Shown: piece after piece, positions 48,606-59,484 of the stretch
Numbering within the stretch: position 1 is the stretch's first letter
How the letters are laid out: each line of letters begins with the position of its first letter
Origin: Owenia fusiformis
Taxonomy: Eukaryota; Annelida; Polychaeta; Sabellida; Oweniidae
Direction: 5' to 3'
DNA length: 64,000 nt
Assembly: GCA_903813345.2 (NCBI GenBank)
Contig: CAIIXF020000010.1
Coordinates: forward strand, 18,113,181 to 18,177,180
Notes under the pieces: model-generated
The model's input: only the letters and a program-made list of their open reading frames with translations
Database searches by the model: none
What the model was told of the DNA's origin: nothing
Made by a program: the position numbers and the translations under genes

Positions 48606-49270
48606 CAATTTTCAAAATGGTTGCTCAATGCTCACTAGCCAAGTTGTCATCAGAAGAAATAATATGCTTTTAAGTAGCCACCTATAAAATTTTTGAAAAA
48701 TCGCACACATGTACTTGTAAAATAACACACATAAAAATGGTGGCTATTTTTCAAAATGGCCGACTACTCCCCAAAATTTTATTAGACAATGTGCCATGCT
48801 TAGAGTATTCACATATCAAATATGAACAAAATCGCTCCACTACTTTTCGAGTTATAGTAAAATACGTTAAAATGGCGGCCATTTCTCAAAATTTTTTTCA
48901 AAATGGCCACCTTCTAGCAAAAGTGTCATAGGACAATGTGCCATGCTTATAGTATTCACATACCAAATATGAACAAAATCTCTCCACAGTTTTACATTAC
49001 AGTTTTACATATTGCACCTAAATTACTGTAAAATCGGCCCTAAAATGGCCGCCATTTTGAAATGAGCGGCCATTTTGAAAATTGGCTTTCTACTAGCAGA
49101 ACTTTTACCCCCATAGGGTATATGTGTACAAAATATTAACAAAATCGGGCCAACAGTATTTGAGTTATTGCCCGGATGGATGGATGGACAGACGGACGTA
49201 CGTATGTATGGACGGACTGACGGAGGCGTTCCCTATATCCCTCCGAACTTCGTTCGATGGGATAATAAAA
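48606..49270 (+). mobile_element. Dispersed repeat, direct copy B (665 bp)
   Basis: Same start, same order of GGCCGCCATTTT words, same GGACGGAC simple repeat and same CTCCGAACTTCGTTCGATGG end as copy A at 46791-47578, with one internal deletion. Together the two copies flank the first coding exon of the CARD-TIR gene in direct orientation. Confidence 0.85.
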
Positions 49271-49387
49271 ATCAAAGTGTTTGCTATATTCAAACACAGG
49301 TTGAATTCTAAAGATGGCAGCTTGGTCAGCAAAGGTAAAATGGAGAAAACTTTTTGCGAAACTGTCAAGTGTAACAATGAATTGATA

Positions 49388-49706
49388 ATTTGCGATCACC
49401 AGATGGATTGTATTTTGTAGTGACATCACAATTAGGCTACACTGCTGTGCTTTTTTGATTTTGAGAGGTTATCTTCTGTGTTTCATACTTTATTGATTTA
49501 TTTTTCACGAAACTATCCGATTTGACTAGATGAACATTCATTCTAATCCCATGCTAAGTCTAAGATCTTACTGACATGATTTATTGTAAAAGCCCTAATT
49601 TCCGCTATATTCGCGTCTGGGTGTTCAGCGCAAATTCAAGACGATGTTGATTAAAGACCACATTGATTCAGTGGTACTGAATACTTGAATTCTGATCGCA
49701 AAAGGT
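49388..49706 (-). mobile_element. Element with TTTGCGATC inverted ends, short copy
   Basis: Ends TTTGCGATCACC and GATCGCAAAAGG. Interior words (TCCGATTTGACTAGATGAAC, GATTTTGAGAGGTTATCTTC, CACGAAACT) appear inverted inside 60403-60915, of which this is an internally deleted, opposite-strand relative. Confidence 0.75.
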
Positions 49707-50221
49707 CAATTGCAACAGATAGGCAAAGATTTGAACTCAAATTATGCAATGAGATACACAATGCTGTGTTTAACACAATTGTCGTCATGAATAGCAAGCA
49801 AATTAAGGGATGAGTGAGAATTTCAAATAAATGCAAAAGTGGATGGAAATCTGATGCCAGAATACCTTTGAACACACCTTGGAAGAAGGTAAATCCATCT
49901 TATCCAACATGTTATGAAAGTGTAATATTTGAGACCTTTGTATATTTCTTACGGCAATCCAGTGGCGATGTTCACATCTTAACAGTTTGATTGACAGGTT
50001 AGCGCTAACTTAAACAGCCTTTGAACTGTTTGAAGTGTCAATGTTTTGAGCCCCCCTTTTGAAGCCAACTTCCCAGGCAATCCTTACCATTTTTGTACAT
50101 GTCCCCAGGCATGACAGGGCTTGCAAAATGGTATAACATTGTCACGGTCATACCAGGCTTTCACAATAACACAACCAAGGTCATGGCAGAATCCTTGCGA
50201 AACTTAAAAACACTAAAATTT

Positions 50222-50816
50222 ACTTCCTGCGAAAGCTATTTGGATTTTGATATAATAGCTTTCCCACGGAGCATTTGGACAGCTGAATGATTGTGACCTT
50301 TGAAATCGAATTAAGTCGATCCGCGGCTTAATTTTGGTCTCTAACTGTGTCTTACATCAGTATTATCAATCCGTGTAGTATTAGAGCGCTGAAATACTTC
50401 TTTTTTGATCAAGACTTGTAAAATGTTCATCGAGTGAATGTTTTTTAGAGCTATTTCCAATATAGCGGTTTGCTAAGAGCGAGATATGCAACGAACGAAA
50501 TGAATTTTGAGAATTAGTTAGGTTCGGACAACCTCCGGAGATTTACGAAAATGTCCGAGCAGAAAACGCCATATTGGAATTTGGCAGTAAAAACATTCAC
50601 TCGACTAACAATTACAAGTCTTGATCGAAAAGGAAGTACTTAAGCGCTCCAATACTTACACGGATTGATGATACTGATGTAAGACACAGTTAGACACCAA
50701 AAGTAAGCCGCGGATCGACTTAATTCGATTTCAAAGGTCACTATTAATCAGCTGTTCACTTTCCCGTTTGAGAGCCATAAGTTTCAAAATCTAACATGGC
50801 TCTCGAAGTGAGTAAA
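50222..50816 (-). mobile_element. Foldback element, copy 2 (595 bp)
   Basis: Inverted relative of 45866-46465 over its full length; both copies keep the internal palindrome around the centre. A small fragment with the phrase CTCAAAATTCATTTCGTTCG also lies at 54582. Confidence 0.85.
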
Positions 50817-51764
50817 CTTAAATAACATGGTGACCGTCGGATTTGTACGATCACCGGGCGTGTATTAGCGCATTGGCGCGTAGTGTGCAAAAAAGCGCCG
50901 GTCACAGAATTTAATAAAAATTGCATATGCCCATGGCCTTAAATATGTGGGGAGAATTAATACATGACTAACCCTCTACGAGGCCTGCAAAAACTAAAGT
51001 CTGCTTTAGACACACTGACTCACTGATGGTGAACTGAAGTGAAAATAAAATTCTTTGACCTACATGATCATTTGGTCAAAATTACTAAGACTGAGCAATA
51101 AACTGTATGAACATTTGACAGAATGATATTCAATAACTTTCCAAGAATCTTACCTGCTAGGCAACAATCGGCTATATATAAGATAAGTTGATTTTCAAAG
51201 AAATTTTACAAAAATTACCTTCCTTACAAATGACGTATTTTTGAGGAATACCAAGGGGATTCCCCTTTTTGAGTTCTTGGAAGCGGATGGATATGAGTAC
51301 TTTATTTTTTCTAGTACCGATGTATACATAGCTATTTGGACATGATTGATTGGTAAATGCACCTTTGTAAAACATTTCTGAACAATTTCATAGTTCACAG
51401 TGACCTCTAAGTTGCTGTATTGTTCTAAATAGCATATTAATTTTGAGAACTACTTTATATGGCTCAAAACGGCAAGAAGTCCCTATTTCCGGTTTGCAAA
51501 TTTCTCAAAAGATCACATTTTATAGAAAATGGTAAAATACAATGCTTAACGGTCTAATTGACTTAGCAAAGCAACAGTAAGTACAGATAATATTTATCTT
51601 CCAAACAATTAGCCAGTTGCCAATTCGAGTTTCATCAAAGAAGTCCAATATTGACCAAAAATAAAAACAAGAATCTTTTTTTTTTTGGAAAAAATTTCTG
51701 ACACTGACAGACACTGACAGTGCCTTTTTGGTGATTCATCATTCATTTAGAATTTGAATAATTT

Positions 51765-51778
51765 GAGAAAATGAAACT
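51765..51778 (+). promoter_or_regulatory. Exact interferon-stimulated response element match
   Basis: GAGAAAATGAAACT fits the consensus RNGAAANNGAAACT at every fixed position. It lies in the space between the divergent CARD-TIR and TIR gene D starts, 3.9 kb and 1.6 kb from their ATGs. Binding by an IRF-type factor is inferred from the vertebrate consensus only. Confidence 0.45.
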
Positions 51779-52817
51779 AAAGAATAATGTAAAGTGGAAT
51801 CACTGAGTTTATCTTGCCATGAATCAATTTTAATTCAGCAAATTTTTTTTATAATAAGATCAGAAGCTCAATGAATATCCAAGATGAGATACCGAATCTT
51901 GTTCCATGATGATGTACATGTATGTCCAAATATCAATTTAATGCCGATGTCACATTTCTGGAATCATGGAAGCACCTTCATATTTGGACAGACACCGTCT
52001 GGCTGATAAAAATTAAATATCACTTTTTGGGCCTCTTATCAATGCAGGATTGCTTTTATACCTTTCATCATTAGTGATCAGAAAGGTAAAGATTAACTGG
52101 AAGCTTAGAATTAGGTATAGTTTGTCTATAATTTTTCTGACTGAAATGGCTGCACAATCCAAACTTAGAAATTTGAATTTTTTTGAATGGCTCATCTTGA
52201 GAAGTATTTATTGAGCTACTGATTCTACTATAAAAGAGTGTTGCCAGCATCTATCGACATCATTGAGGTAATCTTGCCATGACATGATGAAATCATATAT
52301 ACAGTAATTTAAGCCTTCATTTTTTGTTTTAATATTTGAGAGTAAGGCCTATTTGCAAAGAGATAACTTAGATCGTAAGACTCCATTGGGTACAGGGTAG
52401 CTGTATCTAATAAACTGTACTTCTACTTAATTTGGAGGCTGTTTCAATTTGGCAAGTAGATTAGTACCATTAGTACATTGTAATATTGCAAGTCCACCAA
52501 ATTAAGTAGCCACCAAATGTTCAAAACAGCAAATCCGCCAAATTAAGTTGCACCAAATTAAGTGCAAGTACAGATATAGAAGTACTTCTGCCAGTAATAT
52601 ATAACTCTTATTGTATTTTTTAACTTTATTCTACGCTACTATGGAATTATAACCATTAAAGGACAACTGAAATAGCTTTTCTCAACTTGCAGCTACAAAC
52701 ATGCGGTTTTCTCCATTGTAAGCCCAACGTAGAGTTCTTGCGATAGCCATTATAAAATAAATGTTAGATAACTGCTAACGGTCATAAATAACGAAATAAA
52801 ACTAACTGATCAATCAA

Positions 52818-52995
52818 ATTGGCCCCCACGTGATAAGTAACGTCATATACAAAATATAGCTTTGGTTTATTGGTACCTTAGTAATCACAACGTCACGGCA
52901 ACCATAGGATTGTAGTGTAAACCAAAACAAAACATTTTGGCATTATGACGTTATGGGCCACGTGGGGACCAGTGAGAGATCACGTGGGGGCCAAT
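52818..52995. repeat. Inverted repeat around TTGGCCCCCACGTGAT
   Basis: TTGGCCCCCACGTGAT at about 52820 returns as ATCACGTGGGGGCCAA near 52980; AACGTCAT/ATGACGTT words also pair inside. It contains three CACGTG E-boxes and could be a small MITE or part of the promoter of TIR gene D. Confidence 0.6.
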
Positions 52996-53396
52996 AACGT
53001 CACAACCAATTCGAATATTGCTTATTAAACAGCTATAACGATCGTTAAAGTGAAATAGTTTTCGCACTACTGATGAGAAAACATGTTCAAATACATTTAT
53101 CAAAAAATTATATTGATTCCTTTAGGTTAAAAATACCATTTCATATCTGCTTTAAGCTTTCTTCCATATTTACCTTTCCCCTCGGGTGGTCATTTCTTAT
53201 CATTGCTCAATAGCCCTATCCAGATAACTTGTTGCATATTATTCCAGGAAGTGCTGTTGGTATAAAACCATAATGAACCTTGATGGATGAGTTGGAATTC
53301 AAACCATAGCCTAATGAACTAGGTCAACACCTCCTGATACATACCACCTCTCACAAGTATCAAGCCAAACATATTATTGGATTTAATATCACCTTG

Positions 53397-53963
53397 ATGG
53401 CTGCTTCGCTTCCTTCACGTAGCATATCCGTAGCAGAAAAGCCTCAGCAATATGACTTCTATTTATGCTATAACCAAAATGATGAGAACGATGCCTGGAA
53501 GCTATGTAAAGCTCTTGAAGAAATAGAACTTGACAATGGACGAAAAATACAAGGATTCATTGATTGCAGAGATGGACACCCCGGTAAATCAATCTTCTCA
53601 AATATGGGAGAAGCCTTACAGTTGAGTAAAAAGGTCTTGGTACTGCTTACGGAGAACTCAATGTGTGAAAAAGCATTTACAAGCGATAAGGAAGGTGCTC
53701 TGTTTGAGTTCAAAGTCCACACCACATTACAGATTTCAATGGAAGATTTCGTTCGTGGTTCTCAGGTGCCTGGGAGTATTGGGACATATGTTGTACCAGT
53801 GTTTAATGGGTTCTCTCCCAAAAGAGCCCCTCCTTTGATGAAAAACTTGTTTGGTATAGATTTGCAGCAGAATAATCCATTCACAGATGTCACCACAAAG
53901 TTTAAGAAACTCTTCTCACCAGAAACTGGAATTCAGCGTACAATCAGTTATGATTCACTTTGA
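53397..53963 (+). CDS. Single-exon TIR-domain adaptor with canonical box 2 (TIR gene D)
   Basis: The ORF gives 188 aa from the first ATG; the frame is open upstream to a TAG at 53307 but has no earlier ATG. A good acceptor (CATATTATTCCAG, ending 53247) suggests a 5-prime UTR intron. The protein is nearly all TIR: box 1 YDFYLCYNQND (19-29), box 2 RDGHPGKS (58-65) with the classic RDxxPG, strand KKVLVLLTENS, and GTYVVPVF followed by an FKKLF helix. A short Ser-rich tail follows. There are no other domains or membrane segments, so it resembles a minimal cytoplasmic TIR adaptor. It is more canonical than the three minus-strand TIR proteins. It starts 5.5 kb from the CARD-TIR gene on the opposite strand. 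Whether it acts as an adaptor or an NAD-cleaving TIR cannot be told from sequence by eye. Confidence 0.88.
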   Translation: MAASLPSRSISVAEKPQQYDFYLCYNQNDENDAWKLCKALEEIELDNGRKIQGFIDCRDGHPGKSIFSNMGEALQLSKKVLVLLTENSMCEKAFTSDKEGALFEFKVHTTLQISMEDFVRGSQVPGSIGTYVVPVFNGFSPKRAPPLMKNLFGIDLQQNNPFTDVTTKFKKLFSPETGIQRTISYDSL

Positions 53964-54182
53964 TTGTACCAAACTGCAATATACATGGATACAGAAAGAT
54001 AAAACAATGCTAAGACATATTGTTATTCATATGATATTAGTTAGAGTTACTAACCAGGTTTAATAGATTTGTTACAAAGCATTTTGACAAAAAAGTTCCA
54101 GTCGGTAACAAAGGATTTTTGTTGAGGTGTCACACAGTCACAAAATACTTTGTCAGGAAGTTTTTAGTCAAAATGCTTCGTG

Positions 54183-54214
54183 ACAAAGCAGGGTTAAATT
54201 TAACCCTGCTTTGT
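54183..54214. repeat. Perfect 32-bp palindrome
   Basis: Every base from 54183 to 54214 pairs with its partner around the centre AAATTT (half: ACAAAGCAGGGTTAAA). Flanking words GTGACAAAG and TTTTGACAAAAAAG belong to a larger, looser fold from about 54075. Confidence 0.9.
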
Positions 54215-55335
54215 AACAGGTACCATTGAAACAAAAATTCGCTGTATTACATTGCATTCATCACTATGCATGTTTTAGGCTCCTAGACATATTGGTCACA
54301 GTAGGTGTTTAGGGAGAAAACCAGAGGGGCAGAGACTTAAAGAAGTAAAACTAACTGTTTTTGAATGCTCATATTTTGCCCCTGGTATTATGATACTGTT
54401 TTTCCAGAGTGCAGGGGCCCTGAACAGTGCTTGAAATACTACATGGTTGTCTCGTTATCACACCAAGCAACGTTTGTGTAGAAATATAAACTGATAAAGA
54501 GAAGTCCATCCATTCATTTGTTTGTTCATTCATCTATCCAGCCAATAACTTTAAAAATACTTCATCCACAGATTTGACATTCTCAAAATTCATTTCGTTC
54601 GTTGCATACCTTCACTACATCTCTGACGTTTTTAAAATAGTTCTAAAATTCCCGGGGCACGATCTTAGAAAGCTTCAAAAATTAGTACGATCTGTAATAC
54701 TTTATCAACAACGCCGAAAATTTCATATAACATAAATTATAACGTTTACAAATGATTTTACCATTCAACTGTCTTAAGGCCTCTGCTCAAGAAAGAATGT
54801 TTAAAATGCCCATGTGTTTATCTATTAAAAGGATTTAGCAGAATGGCCACCATATATTGTTTTTGGATAGAACATATTGCTATCTCATATATATTTATTA
54901 TGAATAATTAGCACATGTTAGATAATTAATTCTTCAGTTAACTGTTAGTTTTATTTCATTGATGATGTTATGTACCTTGTTCAATATTTTTTTTACAAAA
55001 AAATTATTTCATTTTACATGATTTACAGCACAGATTGAATATTTTTATATTGTACTGTATTGTATTTTATACCTTGTTCAATATAGTAATGCTCTGTAAT
55101 TGCTGTAGGTGAGCAATTTTTGTTTTCATACGTTTTAGGTCCTAATTAGATTCAGTTTTTATTGATTAAGTTTGATACATTCACTAAAGAAAAAACGGAG
55201 GACATATGAGAAACCAATAAATAACAATTACAACAAGTTGTTTTTTCTCAATCTCAAATACAGTGAAACCTGTCTAAACTGAATGCCACTGGGACCTGCC
55301 AAAAATTCTAGCAGATGTTCATATTTCAAGGTTTT

Positions 55336-55690
55336 ATGTCACCACTAAAAGGTGGTGACATATTGTTATGGTCTCCATTTTTTGTGATAGCAGTTGGCAT
55401 CAGGTTCGTGGCGGTTGGTGTCCGTAACAAATTCTTACAACTTCCAATAACTTAACAAATACTGTTTAGACTCTGACTTCAACTTTTTTCAAAATCATCT
55501 ACAAGTTCTCAGAAGTTCAAATCTGACTTTAGATTTGACTGTCAGTGAGCTTCTCAAGGTAAAAAAGATATTTTTTCTACTTGCCTCAAATTGACCAATT
55601 TTTTCAAAATCATCTCAAGTTCTCAGAAGTTCAAAATTGACTTCAGACTGAACACATAATATTGTGAGCAACGAGACGGTGACATTTTCA
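55336..55690 (+). mobile_element. Dispersed repeat with TGTCACCACC-type hairpin end
   Basis: Starts with the hairpin TGTCACCACTAAAAGGTGGTGACA. It continues GGCGGTTGGTGTCCGTAACAAATTCTTACAACTTC and TTTTCAAAATCATCTACAAG. An opposite-strand copy ends at 61310 with the hairpin at 61284-61309, and part copies lie at 60095 and 7400-7560. Confidence 0.75.
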
Positions 55691-57153
55691 TGATTTTGTC
55701 ATGTTAATGCCTCATTTAAATGTGTGAGCTGGTGATAAATAACAAATTTTGGACTGAGAAAAGACTTATTAAAGTGTTCAGATTGGGAGGTGTTCAGACT
55801 AGAGAGGTTTTTGGATATATGTTGTAGTCACCAGGTTGTATATGAAATAGTTTGGTTCCTTTTGGGCTTAGATTTAAATGCAGAAATGTGTAAATATCTG
55901 GTGCTACCCTAGAGTTAACATTGTGTACTGCTTATTCCAATGTAATTGTGTATATTTTTGTACATGTATGTGCATGCATGTTTATGCCAGCGTAAAATAA
56001 ATTGTATGAAATTGAAAATTAATAAAAAAAAGTATAACATATACTTTTCTTTTGTTATTGTGCATTCTCTAAAATAAAACAATTTATTAATTTGTGTTGC
56101 TACTGGGTCTGTGTAAACCACAACCAGACACCTGATCCAATGCAACCAATTCCTATTATTGCCAGAAATAATTAGTTACATGTTTGTCAAGACGTTTTCA
56201 GTTACATTATAACAAAATATAACCAATAAGAGCCAGGGTCAATTGGCGCCTGGTTGCAGTTTGCACACTTCGGTTGCTACCTAAGCGTATTTAAAGTTGC
56301 TACCTAAGCTTACTTACAGAAGGAGTGGTATCGATATGGTGAACTTTTTGGACAAGCATTTCTCTTAAACCAGTAATCAAAACATTCTGAAAATTTTAAA
56401 CATCATCAATTTAATGGTCATCTTTTGGATGGTAACATTATAATTTGAAATATATATAAATGCTTTTTTCTATATCGTTTTAGAAAACACATCAGACACT
56501 CCTTTTGTTATTGGTATCATATGTTCAGAATGAAATGAAACATCTACCCGGACCTCATTGAAACAAAACGACATAAACACAACGTGTTTAGGTCTCACAA
56601 TATTGTAATTGTACCAAGGAAAGTTTGGTTGATTTATAATAAAGGTTTATCTTAATTTTTAACTATTGTGGGGGGTTTTGTTTTAAGTTTTTGGATATTT
56701 TTTGTTAAATCAACCAAAATTTCCTTTGTATAACTATAATATTGAGAGGTCTAAGAAATTTTGTTCCAGCAAGGTTCGGAAAGACATTTTATTTCATTGT
56801 CAAGAATTGGTAGAAAGGAACAAAAACAATTGCACTAAAAAACAAAAAATGTTAACAAAAACAGTTATAAAAAAAATATATAAATAATTTTTGCATTAAA
56901 TTGTTGCCAATCAGTCAACATTACATAAAGGACCATGTTTTTTACAGAATGTTTTAAATAATTTGTTTAAGAGAAAAACAATGTTGAATTCAGTTCACCA
57001 TATCGATACCTATCCTTTGTTCCATCCATGTTCAATGTTTACACCTGGACTGTCACATGCAGTGCACTGAAGCTGAACTAATTACACCCAATTCACTCAA
57101 TCAATAGTTGAATTGTAAACAAATACTAAATCAAATTTTAAACTGTATCCTAC

Positions 57154-57882
57154 TATCACACCAAACTAGTTTTCACTACGTCCTCGAAAACAGACTTCAA
57201 CTGTGTACGAACGGACTGGACGTACTTAAAACCGTTTGAGGTCTATTTACAAACTTCATCGAACGTACTCGAACGGGTAGGTCCCCTAGAACTTAGAACA
57301 TGCTCAAAATGCTCTCGTGGAACCGTCGTACTTCAATCCTACTAGGGACGTTTTAACAACGAGTTGAACTATCTGAGGACGTAATGAGAACGAGGTAGAA
57401 CTAATTGCAAACGGGTTAAAACTGATTGAGAACGTATTTAAGACTGCTTATGAACGAGTTAGCAAAATCATAGCTATCACACCAAACTAGTTGCCACTGC
57501 GTTCTTCAAAACTGGTTTTAAACTGTGTGCGAACGGAATGAACGTAGCTGCAACTTTTTAAGGTCTATTTACGAACTTCATGAATGTTCTCAGACGGGAA
57601 GGTGATTTTAGAATTTTGAATCGATTCAAAATTCGATGGCGACCATACCGTTCTGTTATCAGGTCATGACGACCTTCTAGTCTAAGGGACGCGTTATACG
57701 ACGTTGCACACCAACCTGGTGTGACCTGAACGAACTGCGAATGAGATGGACATATTGAAGACTGCTTATGAAGGAAGTAGCTAATTATTTTAGACATATT
57801 TCCCGACCACAGCCAGATTGAGCCCGTTTTACGAAGTTTTCGTAGGACTGGCAAGAACGGGCAAGAACTAGTTTGGTGTGAT
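57154..57882. mobile_element. Element with ATCACACCAAACTAGTT inverted ends
   Basis: ATCACACCAAACTAGTT at 57154 is matched by AACTAGTTTGGTGTGAT at 57866-57882. A second left end sits at 57476 and repeats the next 60 bp with changes (CTGTGTACGAACGGACTGG versus CTGTGTGCGAACGGAATGA). So either two elements are nested or one was partly duplicated. It has no transposase and is followed by a G tract. Confidence 0.8.
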
Positions 57883-59402
57883 GGGGGGGGGGGGGGGTAG
57901 CTGGCCTGTTACATGCAGTGCATCGAGGCTGAACCAAATACACCCACTCACTTCTCAATACACTTACCTCGTAGTCAATACAAAAAAATCAAATATTCCT
58001 AAAATTGGATCCTAACCTTTCATAAAATCAGTGTGGGGTTTAAGTGAGATACACCATTTGTACTTGATAAATAATAGCTGAGGGCCAATAGTACTCATAG
58101 TTTATCTGTTACAGAATATACTTTTTGTTTACTTTTGGGGTCTGTATTATTTTTATATAGGATGAAGGTAATTTTTATATTTATTACAACAAAAGCTTGG
58201 CAAGGTTCGAGGAACATCATTAGCCAAAGGGGGACTAATGACTGTACTAAGGACATCCCTAGCACAATTTCCAGACACTAAGAATTGTTCTGACGTTGGC
58301 TCATTGTTATTGTATGTTACGACCCCACTTATGTTGTGGACTATAAGTCCTGGAATTGGATAAGGCTCATTGTATTATACTGTTTTTCTCCAAATGAGCT
58401 TAATGTTAACATTTGCTAAATTTTTCAGATGTGGTCACATTTTTGGCACAACCCTATATATTTTGGGCATTGATCTGCATCCAATTTGAACAATAGTATC
58501 CACCCTTCCAAAATGGTTTAATTTTGGTTCTTTAAAATCAGCTTGAATATGTAGAGCTTAAAGACTTAAAGGATGAGAAGGGGTGACAAAAATCAAATGA
58601 AAAACACCTCAACTTTTGCGAGTCTTATTTGCATTGAAGATGATAATTTGTATCAGATTCCAAGCCATTTCATAAGAAGTAGATATAAAATTATGCATAC
58701 CATGCATTTTCAATGTAATCAAACGCTTAGTTGTAGCAGAAGTCATTTAGAGATACTATTTAAATATGAATCAAATGTGATGAGAAATGGTTATGAGAAC
58801 GATATCAGCTCAGTTCAGCGGTGCTATTCTTATTTGATTTCTTTCCGCTCACTTCGTACCCTGCATGCAGAGTATAGTTATAAACTACCCTCTGCCTCAT
58901 ATAGACTATATTACAGTTAAGCAACCCGCCCCAAAGATTGGTGCCTGTGACAGCCTGGGTAATAAATCATTTCAAATCTACCACACTGACCCTTTCTCAA
59001 CCAATCAGCAAAGTGGAAGGAACACGTGCTAAATATATACTTATTAACTATGCAGGGATGTTAGAGGAATTGGCCATATAGAAAGTCGTCGGTATTTCGA
59101 CGACAAACTTTGATTGGCTCGGTGAGATCAGAGATTTATTGTAAACTGAAAGAGTTTTCACCAAGTATTTATTCATGGTACATTACTCGACAAATAAGTA
59201 TAAAAAGTGATTCTAAATTCATTTAGCTACAATTGAACCATTTGGCTTTAAATGGGAGAAACATGGCTGAATTTATAAAACTGAAAATAGTAACCTCCTG
59301 TACAATTATACATGTTCTATTTGAGATCAAACCCAAAAAAGAGAGACATATAATTGTGATATAAACCCACAATAAGATATTGATTTGGGGTAGAATATCT
59401 GT

Positions 59403-59408
59403 TTTATT
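59403..59408 (-). terminator. Poly(A) signal of mL41
   Basis: AATAAA on the minus strand, 77 nt beyond the stop codon, the first exact hexamer downstream and at a usual distance. Confidence 0.6.
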
Positions 59409-59484
59409 ATTTTATGTATTATTATTTTCAGAACAGTATTGTCCAGTTGTAACTTTCTTTGAAAATTTAATTTCCTCTATTGTC

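Larger units (their letters stand above)
47977..53396. other. Divergent intergenic region between CARD-TIR and TIR gene D
   Basis: The two genes point away from each other, so both promoters and their 5-prime UTR exons should lie in this 5.4 kb. It contains repeat copy B, one element of the GATCGCAAA family, foldback copy 2, an exact ISRE, and a small inverted repeat (52818-52995). The remainder is AT-rich without coding signal. I could not place the transcription starts. Confidence 0.6.
53964..59484. other. Intergenic region between TIR gene D and mL41
   Basis: The left part should be the 3-prime UTR of TIR gene D. I see a 32-bp palindrome (54183-54214), a repeat with TGTCACCAC ends (from 55336), an inverted-repeat element (57154-57882) followed by a 12-G run, and AT-rich filler. 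The open frame at 58573-58920 is not supported by codon pattern or family resemblance. Confidence 0.6.

Noticed and set aside
13203-53963. TIR genes as bacterial contamination or recent bacterial transfer
   Set aside because: They have GT-AG introns, animal-style domain mixes and the same AT-rich repeat-filled surroundings as ostf1 and mL41.
58573-58920. 115-aa plus-strand open frame
   Set aside because: No domain, no splice context, and it overlaps a fragment resembling a dispersed repeat near 58855.
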